Part shown: piece by piece, positions 18,828 through 27,784 of the stretch
Layout: each line of letters starts with the position of its first letter
Numbering within the stretch: the stretch's first letter is position 1
Assembly: GCF_003996855.1 (NCBI RefSeq)
Contig: NZ_NRQY01000001.1
Coordinates: 2,693,185-2,725,929, forward strand
DNA from: Morganella morganii
GTDB lineage: Bacteria; Pseudomonadota; Gammaproteobacteria; Enterobacterales; Enterobacteriaceae
Direction of reading: 5' to 3'
Length of the DNA stretch: 32,745 nucleotides
Translations under genes and position numbers: made by a program
Notes under the pieces: generated by a model
What the model saw: the letters and a program-made list of their open reading frames with translations, nothing else
Database searches by the model: none
Told to the model about the DNA's origin: nothing

Positions 18828-19328
18828 TTATGCGGGGTATGCCGGAGAGGCCGGCAGAAAAACTTCAGTCAGCAGCAGCGGTTTATCGGCCAGGCACAAC
18901 CGCGAGCAGCGGGCCCAGTCAGTTCCGGACAGTCCGAAGCGGATATAATCACGCGTCAGACAGCCGCTGGTAAAGAGATAGCGCCCGAGCGGCACATTTC
19001 CCATTTTCAGTAACTGCTGTTCTTCCCCTGTCAGCGTCTCTTCCGGCACCACCGTCCGGCCGGTCAGCCAGGGAACCCCGTCACCATATAACACCACCTC
19101 CCGTAACCAGTAGCGGGTACTGCCGGGCAGATGCATCTGCTCTTCTTCAGTCAGCGCTTCACGGGAGATATATTTTTCACAAGACGGTTTCACCGTCACT
19201 TCATTGCAGTGCTGTTCAAAGCGCCGCGTCATCGACCCTAATTCTGATAACCAGTCCAGCACCATTGCGGGGATCGTCTCCGCATTATCAAACCAGCAGA
19301 CGGGAGGTGTTATCACTGTTTTTTGCAT
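18828..19328 (-). CDS. ubiC: Chorismate pyruvate-lyase
   Basis: UbiC splits chorismate into 4-hydroxybenzoate and pyruvate, the entry to ubiquinone synthesis. The 166 residues include R76 (STRYWLREV) and E155 (LLLTEVFLP), which match the active-site residues of the E. coli enzyme at the same numbers. It is the first gene of the ubiCA operon, with its stop codon touching the ubiA start. A possible promoter lies 24-52 bp upstream. Confidence 0.94.
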   Translation of the reverse strand: MQKTVITPPVCWFDNAETIPAMVLDWLSELGSMTRRFEQHCNEVTVKPSCEKYISREALTEEEQMHLPGSTRYWLREVVLYGDGVPWLTGRTVVPEETLTGEEQQLLKMGNVPLGRYLFTSGCLTRDYIRFGLSGTDWARCSRLCLADKPLLLTEVFLPASPAYPA

Positions 19329-19351
19329 GAATATATCCGGTTATCAGGGGC

Positions 19352-19380
19352 ATGATATGTATTCTGATACACTTTAACAA
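19352..19380 (-). promoter_or_regulatory. Possible sigma-70 promoter of ubiCA
   Basis: On the minus strand TTGTTA (4 of 6) and TATCAT (5 of 6) are spaced by exactly 17 bp, 24 bp before the ubiC ATG. Called by eye. Confidence 0.5.
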
Positions 19381-19420
19381 AACCCGGCGTGAAATGAGCG
19401 GGTTACCGGAAATTTTTTGT

Positions 19421-19458
19421 TAAAAATAAAGCTGCTCTGCACAATGCAGAGCGGCTTT
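19421..19458 (-). terminator. Intrinsic terminator after pgi
   Basis: The stem AAAGC-T-GCTCTGCA / TGCAGAGC-G-GCTTT has a 3-nt loop. On the minus strand it is followed by ATTTTTAAC, then a second T run, so it ends the pgi transcript 28 nt after the stop. Confidence 0.85.
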
Positions 19459-19485
19459 GTTCATAAAACAGACGTTAAAGTAAAC

Positions 19486-21138
19486 TCAGCGCCGGCGCCA
19501 GTTTTTAAACCGGTTAATCAGACCATTGGTTGAGCTGTCATGGCTCTCAACCGGTTTCTCATCCGCCAGCTCCGGCAGGATACGGTTTGCCAGCTGTTTG
19601 CCCAGCTCCACACCCCACTGGTCAAAGGTATAGATATTCATAATCACACCCTGGACAAAAATCTTATGCTCATACATGGCGATCAGTGCCCCGAGACTGA
19701 ACGGGGTAATCGATTTCAGCAGGATGGAGTTTGTCGGGCGGTTACCTTCAAAGACTTTGAACGGTGCGACATAATCCATTTCTGACGGATTTTTGCCCTG
19801 TGCGGCAAATTCCGCATCCACCTGTTCACGGGTTTTACCGAAGGCCAGCGCTTCTGTCTGCGCGAAGAAATTCGACAGCAGTTTGCTGTGGTGATCCCCC
19901 AGCGGATTATGGCTCTGTGCCGGTGCGATAAAATCACACGGAATCAGTTTGGTGCCCTGGTGGATCAGCTGATAAAACGCATGCTGTCCGTTGGTGCCCG
20001 GCTCACCCCAGATAACCGGCCCGGTCTGATGAGAAACCACTTTACCGTTACGATCGACATACTTCCCGTTGGACTCCATATTGCCCTGCTGGAAATAGGC
20101 CGCAAAGCGGTGCATATACTGATCGTAAGGCAGAATTGCTTCTGTTTCCGCGCCGAAGAAATTGTTATACCACAGACCGATCAGCGCCAGCAGCACCGGA
20201 ATATTCTGTGAGAATTCAGTTTCGGTGAAATGCTTATCCATGGCATACGCACCATCGAGCAGCTGCGTGAAATTGTCATAGCCGACAGAGAGCACGATAG
20301 ACAGACCAATCGCCGACCACAGGGAGTAGCGCCCGCCGACCCAGTCCCAGAACTCAAACATATTGGCGGTATCAATACCAAACTCCGCCACTGCGTCCGC
20401 ATTGGTGGACAGCGCCACAAAGTGTTTCGCTACCTGCGCCGGGTCTTCAGCTGCTGCCAGGAACCAGTCACGCGCGGAATGGGCGTTAGTCATGGTTTCC
20501 TGGGTGGTAAAGGTTTTGGATGCGATGAGAAACAGCGTGGTTTCCGGGTTCAGGTCTTTCAGTGTTTCAGCAATATGCGTGCCGTCAACATTGGAGACAA
20601 AATGCATCCCCAGATGATTTTTATACGGACGCAGCGCTTCTGTCACCATATAAGGGCCGAGATCAGAGCCGCCGATACCGATATTCACCACATCGGTAAT
20701 AGGTTTGCCGGTGTAACCTTTCCACTCCCCGCTGATAATCCGCTCACTGAACACGCGCATTTTTTCCAGCACAGCGCGAATCTCAGGCATCACATCCTGC
20801 CCGTCAGTCATCACCGGCGTATTATCACGGTGGCGCAGCGCAGTGTGCAGAACCGCACGGTTTTCTGTCCGGTTGATTTTCTCACCGGAAAACATACTGC
20901 GGACAGCCCCACGCACATCACACTCATCAGCCAGTGCCAGCAACTTATCAAGCGTTTCCTGTGTGATGCGGTTTTTGGAATAATCCACCAGCATTTCTTC
21001 GCCGAACGTGGCAGAAAAACGGCTGAACCGGTCGTTATCCTGCGCAAATAAGTCACGAAGGTGCACAGTCTTCATTGTGTTGTAATGCTGTTCCAGCGCC
21101 TTCCAGGCCGCAGTATCAGTGGGGTTAATATTTTTCAT
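19486..21138 (-). CDS. pgi: Glucose-6-phosphate isomerase
   Basis: Pgi interconverts glucose-6-phosphate and fructose-6-phosphate. From ATG 21138 the protein starts [12 protein letters not shown], as in E. coli, and has 550 residues (549). Signatures are [11 protein letters not shown], the sugar-phosphate loop [20 protein letters not shown] with the catalytic histidine near 386, and [12 protein letters not shown] with the catalytic lysine near 514. The frame is open to a TTG at 21165, but that extension lacks family similarity. It is divergent from lysC as in E. coli. Confidence 0.97.
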   Translation of the reverse strand: MKNINPTDTAAWKALEQHYNTMKTVHLRDLFAQDNDRFSRFSATFGEEMLVDYSKNRITQETLDKLLALADECDVRGAVRSMFSGEKINRTENRAVLHTALRHRDNTPVMTDGQDVMPEIRAVLEKMRVFSERIISGEWKGYTGKPITDVVNIGIGGSDLGPYMVTEALRPYKNHLGMHFVSNVDGTHIAETLKDLNPETTLFLIASKTFTTQETMTNAHSARDWFLAAAEDPAQVAKHFVALSTNADAVAEFGIDTANMFEFWDWVGGRYSLWSAIGLSIVLSVGYDNFTQLLDGAYAMDKHFTETEFSQNIPVLLALIGLWYNNFFGAETEAILPYDQYMHRFAAYFQQGNMESNGKYVDRNGKVVSHQTGPVIWGEPGTNGQHAFYQLIHQGTKLIPCDFIAPAQSHNPLGDHHSKLLSNFFAQTEALAFGKTREQVDAEFAAQGKNPSEMDYVAPFKVFEGNRPTNSILLKSITPFSLGALIAMYEHKIFVQGVIMNIYTFDQWGVELGKQLANRILPELADEKPVESHDSSTNGLINRFKNWRRR

Positions 21139-21338
21139 TGCAGCTCTCTTTTCATTGAAAACCAAAACTGAATCGTGTCAACAAAGTGTACTCTGTCCTG
21201 ACGATAAAGACGTTATGCATCTGCCATTCCGTGATGTTGCTCAAAAAACAGAAACAAAACCAGAGCAAAAACGGAATATCGCAAAAAACGATAATTTGCC
21301 TGTCATTATGAAAGATATTGATTATCCGTTAATCAATA

Positions 21339-21365
21339 TTGACTCATTCCGGCAATCCCTATAAT
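21339..21365 (+). promoter_or_regulatory. Possible lysC promoter
   Basis: A perfect TATAAT (21360-21365) has TTGACT 15 bp upstream, a slightly short spacer. Transcription would start near 21372, leaving a leader of about 50 nt before the lysC ATG. Confidence 0.5.
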
Positions 21366-21419
21366 TCTATCAGTGTAACACAGCTCACATTTTTCACTTT
21401 ACGGGATAAGGAATTCATT

Positions 21420-22787
21420 ATGGCGTCAGCATCTTCCGCGCCTGCTCAGCAGGTCATTGCAAAATTCGGTGGTACCAGTGTGGCAAATTATGACGCCATG
21501 CGGAAAAGTGCCGGGGTCGTTCTGCAAACCCACGGTGTGGCACTGGTGGTGTTATCCGCCTCAGCCGGGATCACCAATGCATTAATCGAATTAGCTCAGG
21601 GATGCCCGCGCGCGCAACGTGAAAAATGTCTGAAACAGATACGTGATACGCAATATGAAATCCTGTCTCACCTGCCGGAGAACACGGCAGTACAGGCTGA
21701 GATTGACCGTCTGCTGGGCAATATCACCACATTATCAGATGCGGCCGCACTGGCGACATCCAGTGCGCTGGTGGATGAAATTGTCAGTCATGGTGAAATT
21801 ATGTCAACACTGCTGTTTACCGAAGTACTCCGGGAACAGGGCGCACAGGCGCAATGGTTTGATGTCCGTGATGTGATGCGGACAGATGATAATTTCGGCC
21901 GGGCAGAACCGGATACCACCACACTCCGCACACTCAGCGATCAGTATCTTGCCCCGCGTCTGACCCAGGGCTCGGTGATAACCCAGGGATTTATCGGCCG
22001 TGAATCAGGCGGGCGCACCACCACACTCGGACGCGGCGGTAGTGATTACACCGCCGCACTGCTGGCAGAGGCTCTCGGCTGTCAGCGCGTGGATATCTGG
22101 ACAGATGTGCCGGGGATCTACACGACTGACCCGCGCATTGTGCCGGACGCTTATCCGATTGATCACATTACCTTTGATGAAGCTGCGGAAATGGCGAACT
22201 TCGGGGCGAAAATCCTGCATCCGGCCACGCTGCTGCCTGCCGTGCGCAGCGGTATTCCGGTATTTGTCGGCTCCAGCAAAGAGAGCGGCGCGGGCGGCAC
22301 ACTGGTGTGTGACAATGACCCTAACCCGCCGCTGTTCCGCGCCCTGACATTACGCCGCCAGCAAACCCTGCTGACACTGCACAGTCTGAAAATGCTGCAT
22401 GCACGCGGCTTCCTGGCGGAGATTTTCACTATCCTCTCCCGCCATAATATTTCTGTGGATGTCATTACCACGTCTGAAGTCAGCATCGCCCTGACACTGG
22501 ATACCGTCGGCTCCACACACACCAACGGCACATTGCTCAGTGATGAAGTGACCGCAGAATTATCTGCCCTGTGCCGCATTGAGGTGGAGCAGAATCTGGC
22601 GCTGGTCGCCGTTATCGGTAATGAACTGACCCGTGCACACGGGCTGGGAAAAACGATTTTCAGCGCCCTTGAGCCGTTTAATATCCGCATGATCAGCTAT
22701 GGTGCAAGCGGACACAACATGTGCCTGCTGGTGCCGGGCAATGACGCCGAAGATATCATCCGTGCTCTTCACCGCGATCTGTTCTGA
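21420..22787 (+). CDS. lysC: Lysine-sensitive aspartokinase III
   Basis: Aspartokinase III phosphorylates aspartate, the first step toward lysine, threonine, methionine and diaminopimelate. From ATG 21420 (AAGGA 7 nt upstream) it has 455 residues; E. coli LysC has 449. The kinase domain starts with KFGGTS at 15-20 and includes TTTLGRGGSDYTA. The C-terminal ACT repeats carry the lysine-feedback region VITTSEVSIALTLD. It is the single-function form, not fused to homoserine dehydrogenase. The upstream frame to 21339 crosses the likely promoter and is not coding. See the finding on the absent riboswitch. Confidence 0.95.
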   Translation: MASASSAPAQQVIAKFGGTSVANYDAMRKSAGVVLQTHGVALVVLSASAGITNALIELAQGCPRAQREKCLKQIRDTQYEILSHLPENTAVQAEIDRLLGNITTLSDAAALATSSALVDEIVSHGEIMSTLLFTEVLREQGAQAQWFDVRDVMRTDDNFGRAEPDTTTLRTLSDQYLAPRLTQGSVITQGFIGRESGGRTTTLGRGGSDYTAALLAEALGCQRVDIWTDVPGIYTTDPRIVPDAYPIDHITFDEAAEMANFGAKILHPATLLPAVRSGIPVFVGSSKESGAGGTLVCDNDPNPPLFRALTLRRQQTLLTLHSLKMLHARGFLAEIFTILSRHNISVDVITTSEVSIALTLDTVGSTHTNGTLLSDEVTAELSALCRIEVEQNLALVAVIGNELTRAHGLGKTIFSALEPFNIRMISYGASGHNMCLLVPGNDAEDIIRALHRDLF

Positions 22788-22804
22788 TCCCCTTTCTTTT
22801 CAGA

Positions 22805-22837
22805 TAAAAAACGCCTGACGCGGTCAGCGTCAGGCGC
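22805..22837 (-). terminator. Intrinsic terminator after the 194-residue gene, also behind lysC
   Basis: CGCCTGACGC and GCGTCAGGCG form a perfect 10-bp stem with a 5-nt loop. The T tract (TTTTTT) is on the minus strand, so it best stops leftward transcription from the gene at 22989-23573. On the plus strand it lies just after lysC but lacks a T tract. Confidence 0.75.
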
Positions 22838-22925
22838 TCAAATAACACGAAACAGAGATCAATATGAAATACAAGTGACGGGTATTACCGATACATGCAT
22901 ACCGTATACTATTTAAGCAAGGTAT

Positions 22926-22957
22926 ATAACGCATAAAAGTTATAACGAATAAAAGTT
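22926..22957. repeat. Tandem 16-bp direct repeat
   Basis: Two adjacent copies of ATAACGNATAAAAGTT differ at one base (C or A at position 7). They lie in the AT-rich gap after the hypothetical gene at 22989-23573, in what would be its 3' untranslated region. No function is apparent. Confidence 0.7.
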
Positions 22958-22988
22958 ATGTTATTCTGCACGAAACGTTACTGAACCA

Positions 22989-23573
22989 TCAGCAAACCTG
23001 GTATCCGCCATGCTTTGCCGCGAATAAATTAAATTCCCGCCAGCCTCTCAGCGCGTACTCCAGTGTTTTATGACTGACCTTACACAGTGACGCAATGTTA
23101 TTGACCACCATGTTATTATCTTCCAGCATGTGATCCGTCAGAACACCAGCAATAATAAGACATTCTTCCGGTGTTATACGCCAGGCGTCCCGTGTGGCAA
23201 ATTTGTGGACAGGCACATACCCCTCTTTCGGGCTGCGCTGACTCAGCAATGCCAGTTCATCCTCTCTCGCCTGTTTAAACGCGGCGATTTCATCCGGTGA
23301 CGGCACCGGTTCCGGCAACTGCTGCTGATATAAGAAGTGATAAACCTCTGACGCCCGGGCGGGGGTCAGTTCACTTTTCAGCCAGATACGGTTAAAGCAG
23401 TCATCATCCGGCATGTTGCCGGTATCCAGAACATCCGTGATCTGCATGATATTCAGCGCAGCATTAAGGATGCTCTCGTCCAATTCATAATAATGGGGCT
23501 GGTCTGCTTTCGGCAGCGAATACGCGGGCAGGCACCCGGCAGGTAAAGCATCCTGAATATAGAAACGGTACAT
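22989..23573 (-). CDS. Hypothetical protein, 194 residues, possible C-terminal HTH
   Basis: I do not recognise this protein. It is cytoplasmic by appearance: no signal peptide and no membrane helix. The N-terminal third is acidic and Tyr/Pro-rich (DALPAGCLPAYSLPKADQPHYYELDES); the middle is charged. The last 65 residues (WRITPEECLIIAGVLTDHM ... VVNNIASLCKVSHKTLEYAL) alternate in a way that suggests a small helix-turn-helix, with IASLCKVSHKTLEYAL as the possible recognition part. GGGAG lies about 11 nt before the ATG. It follows metH on the same strand after 213 bp with a possible terminator, so it is probably its own unit. E. coli has yjbB, pepE and rluF in this interval instead. Confidence 0.7.
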   Translation of the reverse strand: MYRFYIQDALPAGCLPAYSLPKADQPHYYELDESILNAALNIMQITDVLDTGNMPDDDCFNRIWLKSELTPARASEVYHFLYQQQLPEPVPSPDEIAAFKQAREDELALLSQRSPKEGYVPVHKFATRDAWRITPEECLIIAGVLTDHMLEDNNMVVNNIASLCKVSHKTLEYALRGWREFNLFAAKHGGYQVC

Positions 23574-23730
23574 TGTCTCATCACTCCCTTTTATGACTGA
23601 ATCTGATATGCCCGGTCACGGCTGTTGTCTGCCATAGTACGGGATAATTGCTTGTCTATAAATGGGGATGAAAAAAACAATGACAAGAGCAGGCTGTCAC
23701 ATCAGGTGATAACTGAGAACAAAGAGTGAA

Positions 23731-23759
23731 AGGATCCCGGCCGGTGAACGCAGCCGGGA
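23731..23759 (-). terminator. Possible terminator after metH
   Basis: TCCCGGC and GCCGGGA pair over 7 bp around an 11-nt loop, about 30 nt after the metH stop on the minus strand, followed there by TCCTTTTC. Moderately convincing. Confidence 0.5.
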
Positions 23760-23786
23760 CAAAATATCGATATACCGTAATACTTA

Positions 23787-26700
23787 TTATTCAGGATCAT
23801 ACCCCAGGTTCGGGGCCAGCCAGCGCTCAAGCTCTTTCACCGGCATACCTTTGCGGGCAGCATAGTCCTCAATCTGATCTTTCTGAATCTGAGCCACCGC
23901 AAAATAGCGGCTTTGCGGATGGCTGAAATACCAGCCGGAGACCGATGCCCCCGGCCACATAGCGTAGGATTCCGTCAGACGCATGCCGGTATGACTTTCC
24001 GCATCCAGCAGTTCCCAGATTTTGCTTTTCTCTGTATGTTCCGGACAGGCCGGATAGCCGGGAGCCGGGCGGATACCCTGATAGTTTTCCCGGATCAGCA
24101 AATCATTATCCAGGTCTTCATCCGGACTGTAGCCCCAGACTGTTTTGCGTACCTGCTCATGCAGATACTCCGCAAAGCCTTCCGCCAGCCGGTCAGAAAG
24201 TGCTTTTACCATGATTTTATTGTAATCATCGTGTTCCGCCTCAAACTGTGCGGCCAGAGTATCCTCCTCAAGCCCGCCGGTGACCGCAAATGCCCCTAGG
24301 TAATCCGGAATGCCCGGCGGGGCGACAAAATCCGCCAGACAGGCATTCGGGAAATTATCTTTTTTCTGTGTCTGCTGACGCAGGTGATGACTGTATAACA
24401 GGATCTCTTCACGGGATTCATCCCGGTAAACCGCGATATCATCACCAATCCGGTTAGCCGGGAAGATACCGGCCACACCGCGCGGAGTCAGTGCGCCGGT
24501 TTTATCCAGCTCATCCAGCATCGCGTTTGCATCCTTAAACAGGCGGCGGGCTTCTTCACCCACGACGTCATCTTCCAGAATGCGCGGATATTTGCCGGCC
24601 AGCGACCAGGTCATGAAGAAAGGAGTCCAGTCAATATAACGGCGCAGTACTGAAATGGGTGCGGTGACTGTTTTTACGCCGGTAAATGCCGGACACGGCG
24701 GCGTATAATTATCCCAATCCGCCGCAAACGCATTTGCCCGCGCCTGCGCGAGTGTCACCGGGGCTGAACGCGGCTGACGGCGCGCATACTGGTCACGAAC
24801 GACCTCATATTCTCTGCGGGTACGGGCGATAAATTCATCCCGCTGCTTATCCGACAGTAATGCCGCCACTACCCCGACCGTCCGCGATGCATTTTGTACA
24901 TACGTCACCGGTCCGCTGTAGTTCGGTTCAATTTTAACTGCTGTATGTGCTTTGGATGTGGTGGCACCGCCGATCAGCAGCGGCAGAGAAAAACCCTGCC
25001 GTTCCATCTCTTTGGCCACATGCACCATTTCATCCAGCGACGGTGTAATAAGCCCGGACAGCCCGATAATATCCACTTTTTCCTCAATTGCTGTCCGCAG
25101 GATAGTTTCACAGGGTACCATCACCCCGAGATCGATAATTTCATAGTTATTACATTGCAGCACCACGCCGACAATATTCTTGCCGATATCATGCACATCG
25201 CCTTTGACTGTCGCCAGCAGAACTTTCCCGGCACTGGTGCCGCTGGCTTTCGCAGCCTGAATATAAGGCTCCAGATACGCCACCGCCTGTTTCATCACCC
25301 GCGCGGATTTCACCACCTGCGGCAGAAACATTTTGCCTTCACTGAACAGGTCTCCGACCACATTCATGCCGTTCATCAGCGGGCCTTCAATCACTTCAAT
25401 CGGGATATCCGCGCGCAAACGTGCCGCTTCGGTATCTTCAATAATAAATTCGGTGATCCCTTTCACCAATGCATATTCCAGGCGTTTTTCCACATCCCAG
25501 CCGCGCCATTCCGCGAGTTGCTGCTGCTCATTTTTCCCTTTGCTGCCGCGATATTCTTCCGCCAGCGCCAGCAGCCGGTCTGTTGCATCCTCACGCCGGT
25601 TCAGAATGACATCCTCCACCGCATCACGCAGTACGGACAGTAAATCATCATAAATAGCCAGTTGCCCGGCATTCACAATCCCCATATCCATACCGTTACG
25701 AATGGCGTAATAGAGGAAAACCGCGTGAATGGCTTCCCGTACCGGATCATTTCCCCGGAACGAGAAAGAGACGTTGGATACCCCGCCGGAGATCAGCGCA
25801 TGCGGCAGTGTCGCCTTAATCTCCTTACAGGCTTCAATAAAATCAACCGCATAGTTATTATGTTCCGCAATCCCGGTTGCCACCGCAAAAATATTCGGGT
25901 CAAAAATAATATCTTCCGCTGGGAAACCCACCTGTTCGGTCAGAATACGGTAAGCCCGCTGACAAATTTCTGTTTTACGCTGCCGGGTATCCGCCTGGCC
26001 GGTTTCATCGAAGGCCATCACAATCACGGCCGCGCCGTAACGCAGTACCTTTTTGGCATGTTCGATAAAGGCGGCTTCTCCCTCTTTCAGGGAAATCGAG
26101 TTCACAATGCCTTTACCCTGGATGCATTTCAGCCCGGCTTCGATCACTTCCCATTTAGAGGAATCAATCATAATGGGTACTCGGGCAATATCCGGCTCAC
26201 CGGAAATCATATTCAGGAAGCGCACCATGGCGGCCTGTGAATCCAGCATGCCCTCGTCCATGTTGATATCAATGATCTGTGCACCGTTCTCCACCTGGTT
26301 ACGGGCAATATCCAGTGCCTCCTGATAATTTCCTTCTTTTATCAGCCGTTTAAACCGCGCAGAGCCGGTAATATTCGTTCTTTCCCCCACATTCACAAAC
26401 AGGGAATTTTCATCGATGGTCAGCGGCTCCAGCCCCGCCAGACGACAGGCTACCGGACGTTCAGGAATAACACGCGGCGGAATATCCGCTACGGCCTGAG
26501 CTATCGCACGGATATGATCCGGCGTGGTACCGCAGCAGCCGCCGACAATATTCAGCAGACCGGATTGCGCCCACTCGCGGATATAATCCGCCATATTGGC
26601 GGCATCCAGATCATAACCACCAAACGCATTCGGCAGACCGGCGTTCGGATGAGTGCTGACATAACAATCCGCCACACGGGACAGCTCCGCCACATACTGA

Positions 26701-27464
26701 CGCAGTTCGGCAGGCCCCAGAGCACAGTTCAGCCCGAAAGAGATCGGGCGGATGTGGCGCATGGAGTTATAAAAGGCTTCGGTTGTCTGGCCGGTTAGTG
26801 TCCGGCCGGAGGCATCCGTGATGGTACCGGAGAGCATGACCGGCAATTTAATCCCCAGCGCCTCAAATTCGGTTTCGACGGCATAAATTGCCGCCTTGGC
26901 ATTCAGGGTATCGAAAATTGTTTCGATCATAATGATATCAGCACCACCACGAACCAGTGCCCGTACAGAGCTTCGGTAAGCGTCAACCAGTGCATCATAG
27001 GAGACATTGCGGTAAGCAGGATCATTCACATCGGGGGAAATCGATGCCGTCCGGTTGGTCGGCCCCAGAATTCCGGCCACATAGCGGGGTTTCTCCGGCG
27101 TTTTGCGCGTCCACTCATCAGCACACTCACGCGCCAGTTTTGCTGCCGCTTCATTAATTTCATCAGACAGTGATTCCATCTGATAATCCGCCATGGAGAT
27201 AGTCGTGGAGTTAAAGCTGTTAGTTTCAATAATATCCGCACCGGCTTCCAGGTAGGCATGATGAATTTCGCGGATAATCGCCGGCTGTGTAATGGATAAC
27301 AGATCATTGTTTCCCTTCAGGTCGACCGGCCAGTCAGCGAAACGCTCACCGCGATATTCCTTTTCATTCAGTGCATAGCGCTGGATCATTGTTCCCATTG
27401 CACCATCAAGAATCAGAATCCGTTGATTAAGCGCTTCTTTTAATACACTGATTTTATTATCCAT
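23787..27464 (-). CDS. metH: Cobalamin-dependent methionine synthase
   Basis: MetH transfers a methyl group from methyltetrahydrofolate to homocysteine through cobalamin. The 1225 residues (1227 in E. coli) contain all four modules. The first is the homocysteine domain with zinc ligands C310/C311 in [11 protein letters not shown] folate-binding barrel follows from about 355 ([14 protein letters not shown]). The B12 domain has D756-V-H758-D-I-G, where H758 is the cobalt ligand. The C-terminal reactivation domain binds S-adenosylmethionine ([12 protein letters not shown]). The module set is complete with no truncation. Upstream DNA has a MetJ-box pair and a MetR-like site. Activity needs B12; no B12 synthesis genes are visible here. 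Confidence 0.97.
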   Translation of the reverse strand: MDNKISVLKEALNQRILILDGAMGTMIQRYALNEKEYRGERFADWPVDLKGNNDLLSITQPAIIREIHHAYLEAGADIIETNSFNSTTISMADYQMESLSDEINEAAAKLARECADEWTRKTPEKPRYVAGILGPTNRTASISPDVNDPAYRNVSYDALVDAYRSSVRALVRGGADIIMIETIFDTLNAKAAIYAVETEFEALGIKLPVMLSGTITDASGRTLTGQTTEAFYNSMRHIRPISFGLNCALGPAELRQYVAELSRVADCYVSTHPNAGLPNAFGGYDLDAANMADYIREWAQSGLLNIVGGCCGTTPDHIRAIAQAVADIPPRVIPERPVACRLAGLEPLTIDENSLFVNVGERTNITGSARFKRLIKEGNYQEALDIARNQVENGAQIIDINMDEGMLDSQAAMVRFLNMISGEPDIARVPIMIDSSKWEVIEAGLKCIQGKGIVNSISLKEGEAAFIEHAKKVLRYGAAVIVMAFDETGQADTRQRKTEICQRAYRILTEQVGFPAEDIIFDPNIFAVATGIAEHNNYAVDFIEACKEIKATLPHALISGGVSNVSFSFRGNDPVREAIHAVFLYYAIRNGMDMGIVNAGQLAIYDDLLSVLRDAVEDVILNRREDATDRLLALAEEYRGSKGKNEQQQLAEWRGWDVEKRLEYALVKGITEFIIEDTEAARLRADIPIEVIEGPLMNGMNVVGDLFSEGKMFLPQVVKSARVMKQAVAYLEPYIQAAKASGTSAGKVLLATVKGDVHDIGKNIVGVVLQCNNYEIIDLGVMVPCETILRTAIEEKVDIIGLSGLITPSLDEMVHVAKEMERQGFSLPLLIGGATTSKAHTAVKIEPNYSGPVTYVQNASRTVGVVAALLSDKQRDEFIARTRREYEVVRDQYARRQPRSAPVTLAQARANAFAADWDNYTPPCPAFTGVKTVTAPISVLRRYIDWTPFFMTWSLAGKYPRILEDDVVGEEARRLFKDANAMLDELDKTGALTPRGVAGIFPANRIGDDIAVYRDESREEILLYSHHLRQQTQKKDNFPNACLADFVAPPGIPDYLGAFAVTGGLEEDTLAAQFEAEHDDYNKIMVKALSDRLAEGFAEYLHEQVRKTVWGYSPDEDLDNDLLIRENYQGIRPAPGYPACPEHTEKSKIWELLDAESHTGMRLTESYAMWPGASVSGWYFSHPQSRYFAVAQIQKDQIEDYAARKGMPVKELERWLAPNLGYDPE

Positions 27465-27498
27465 TTACCTGACTCCGCTCTGCAATGCCTATTTAAAT

Positions 27499-27514
27499 AG
27501 CCGTCTGAACGTCT
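27499..27514 (-). promoter_or_regulatory. MetJ operator (two met boxes) at metH
   Basis: Read on the minus strand, AGACGTTC and AGACGGCT are two adjacent 8-mers matching the met-box consensus AGACGTCT at 6 and 7 of 8 bases. They end 35 bp before the metH ATG. Tandem 8-mers are what MetJ needs for binding. Confidence 0.7.
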
Positions 27515-27554
27515 ATACTACCACAACTTTCCCTGAGTGCATTAACGCGCAACC

Positions 27555-27567
27555 TGAGCGTTTTTCA
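27555..27567. promoter_or_regulatory. MetR-like site upstream of metH
   Basis: TGAGCGTTTTTCA fits the recalled MetR pattern TGAANNTNNTTCA with one mismatch (G for A at position 4). It lies about 90 bp before metH, upstream of the MetJ boxes, a sensible place for a LysR-type activator. Confidence 0.5.
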
Positions 27568-27719
27568 TGTTGATGTGATCCGCACAGGTACTCAACCTTC
27601 TTTTTCTGATTATTCGATCCGCGCCGAAAGCTTTCTCGCTTCAGCTAAATTTGAGGTGGATCATATTCAGGAAAGAGAATTGTTCATAAAAGTTGCAATT
27701 CGTTACTGATTCATGCCAG

Positions 27720-27733
27720 TGTTACCGGTAACA
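27720..27733. promoter_or_regulatory. GntR-type operator at edd
   Basis: TGTTACCGGTAACA is a perfect 14-bp palindrome matching the core of the GntR operator known from gluconate genes (ATGTTACC..GTAACAT type). It lies 52 bp before the edd start chosen here and inside an upstream reading-frame extension, which argues that the extension is not translated. Confidence 0.75.
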
Positions 27734-27784
27734 AATGAATTTATGATACTGCAACAGGCAGATAATCAGCACGGAGCTATGACT

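Noticed and set aside
20230..21051. 273-codon plus-strand frame
   Set aside because: Antisense shadow of pgi, whose own frame is fully conserved.
21339..21419. N-terminal extension of lysC
   Set aside because: Covers the likely promoter and leader; no aspartokinase similarity.
24894..25643. 249-codon plus-strand frame rich in His and Phe
   Set aside because: Antisense to metH; His/Phe/Gln-rich composition is typical of reverse-strand readings in this genome.
27713..27784. N-terminal extension of edd
   Set aside because: Contains the GntR-type operator; the ATG at 27785 has GGAG at the right distance.
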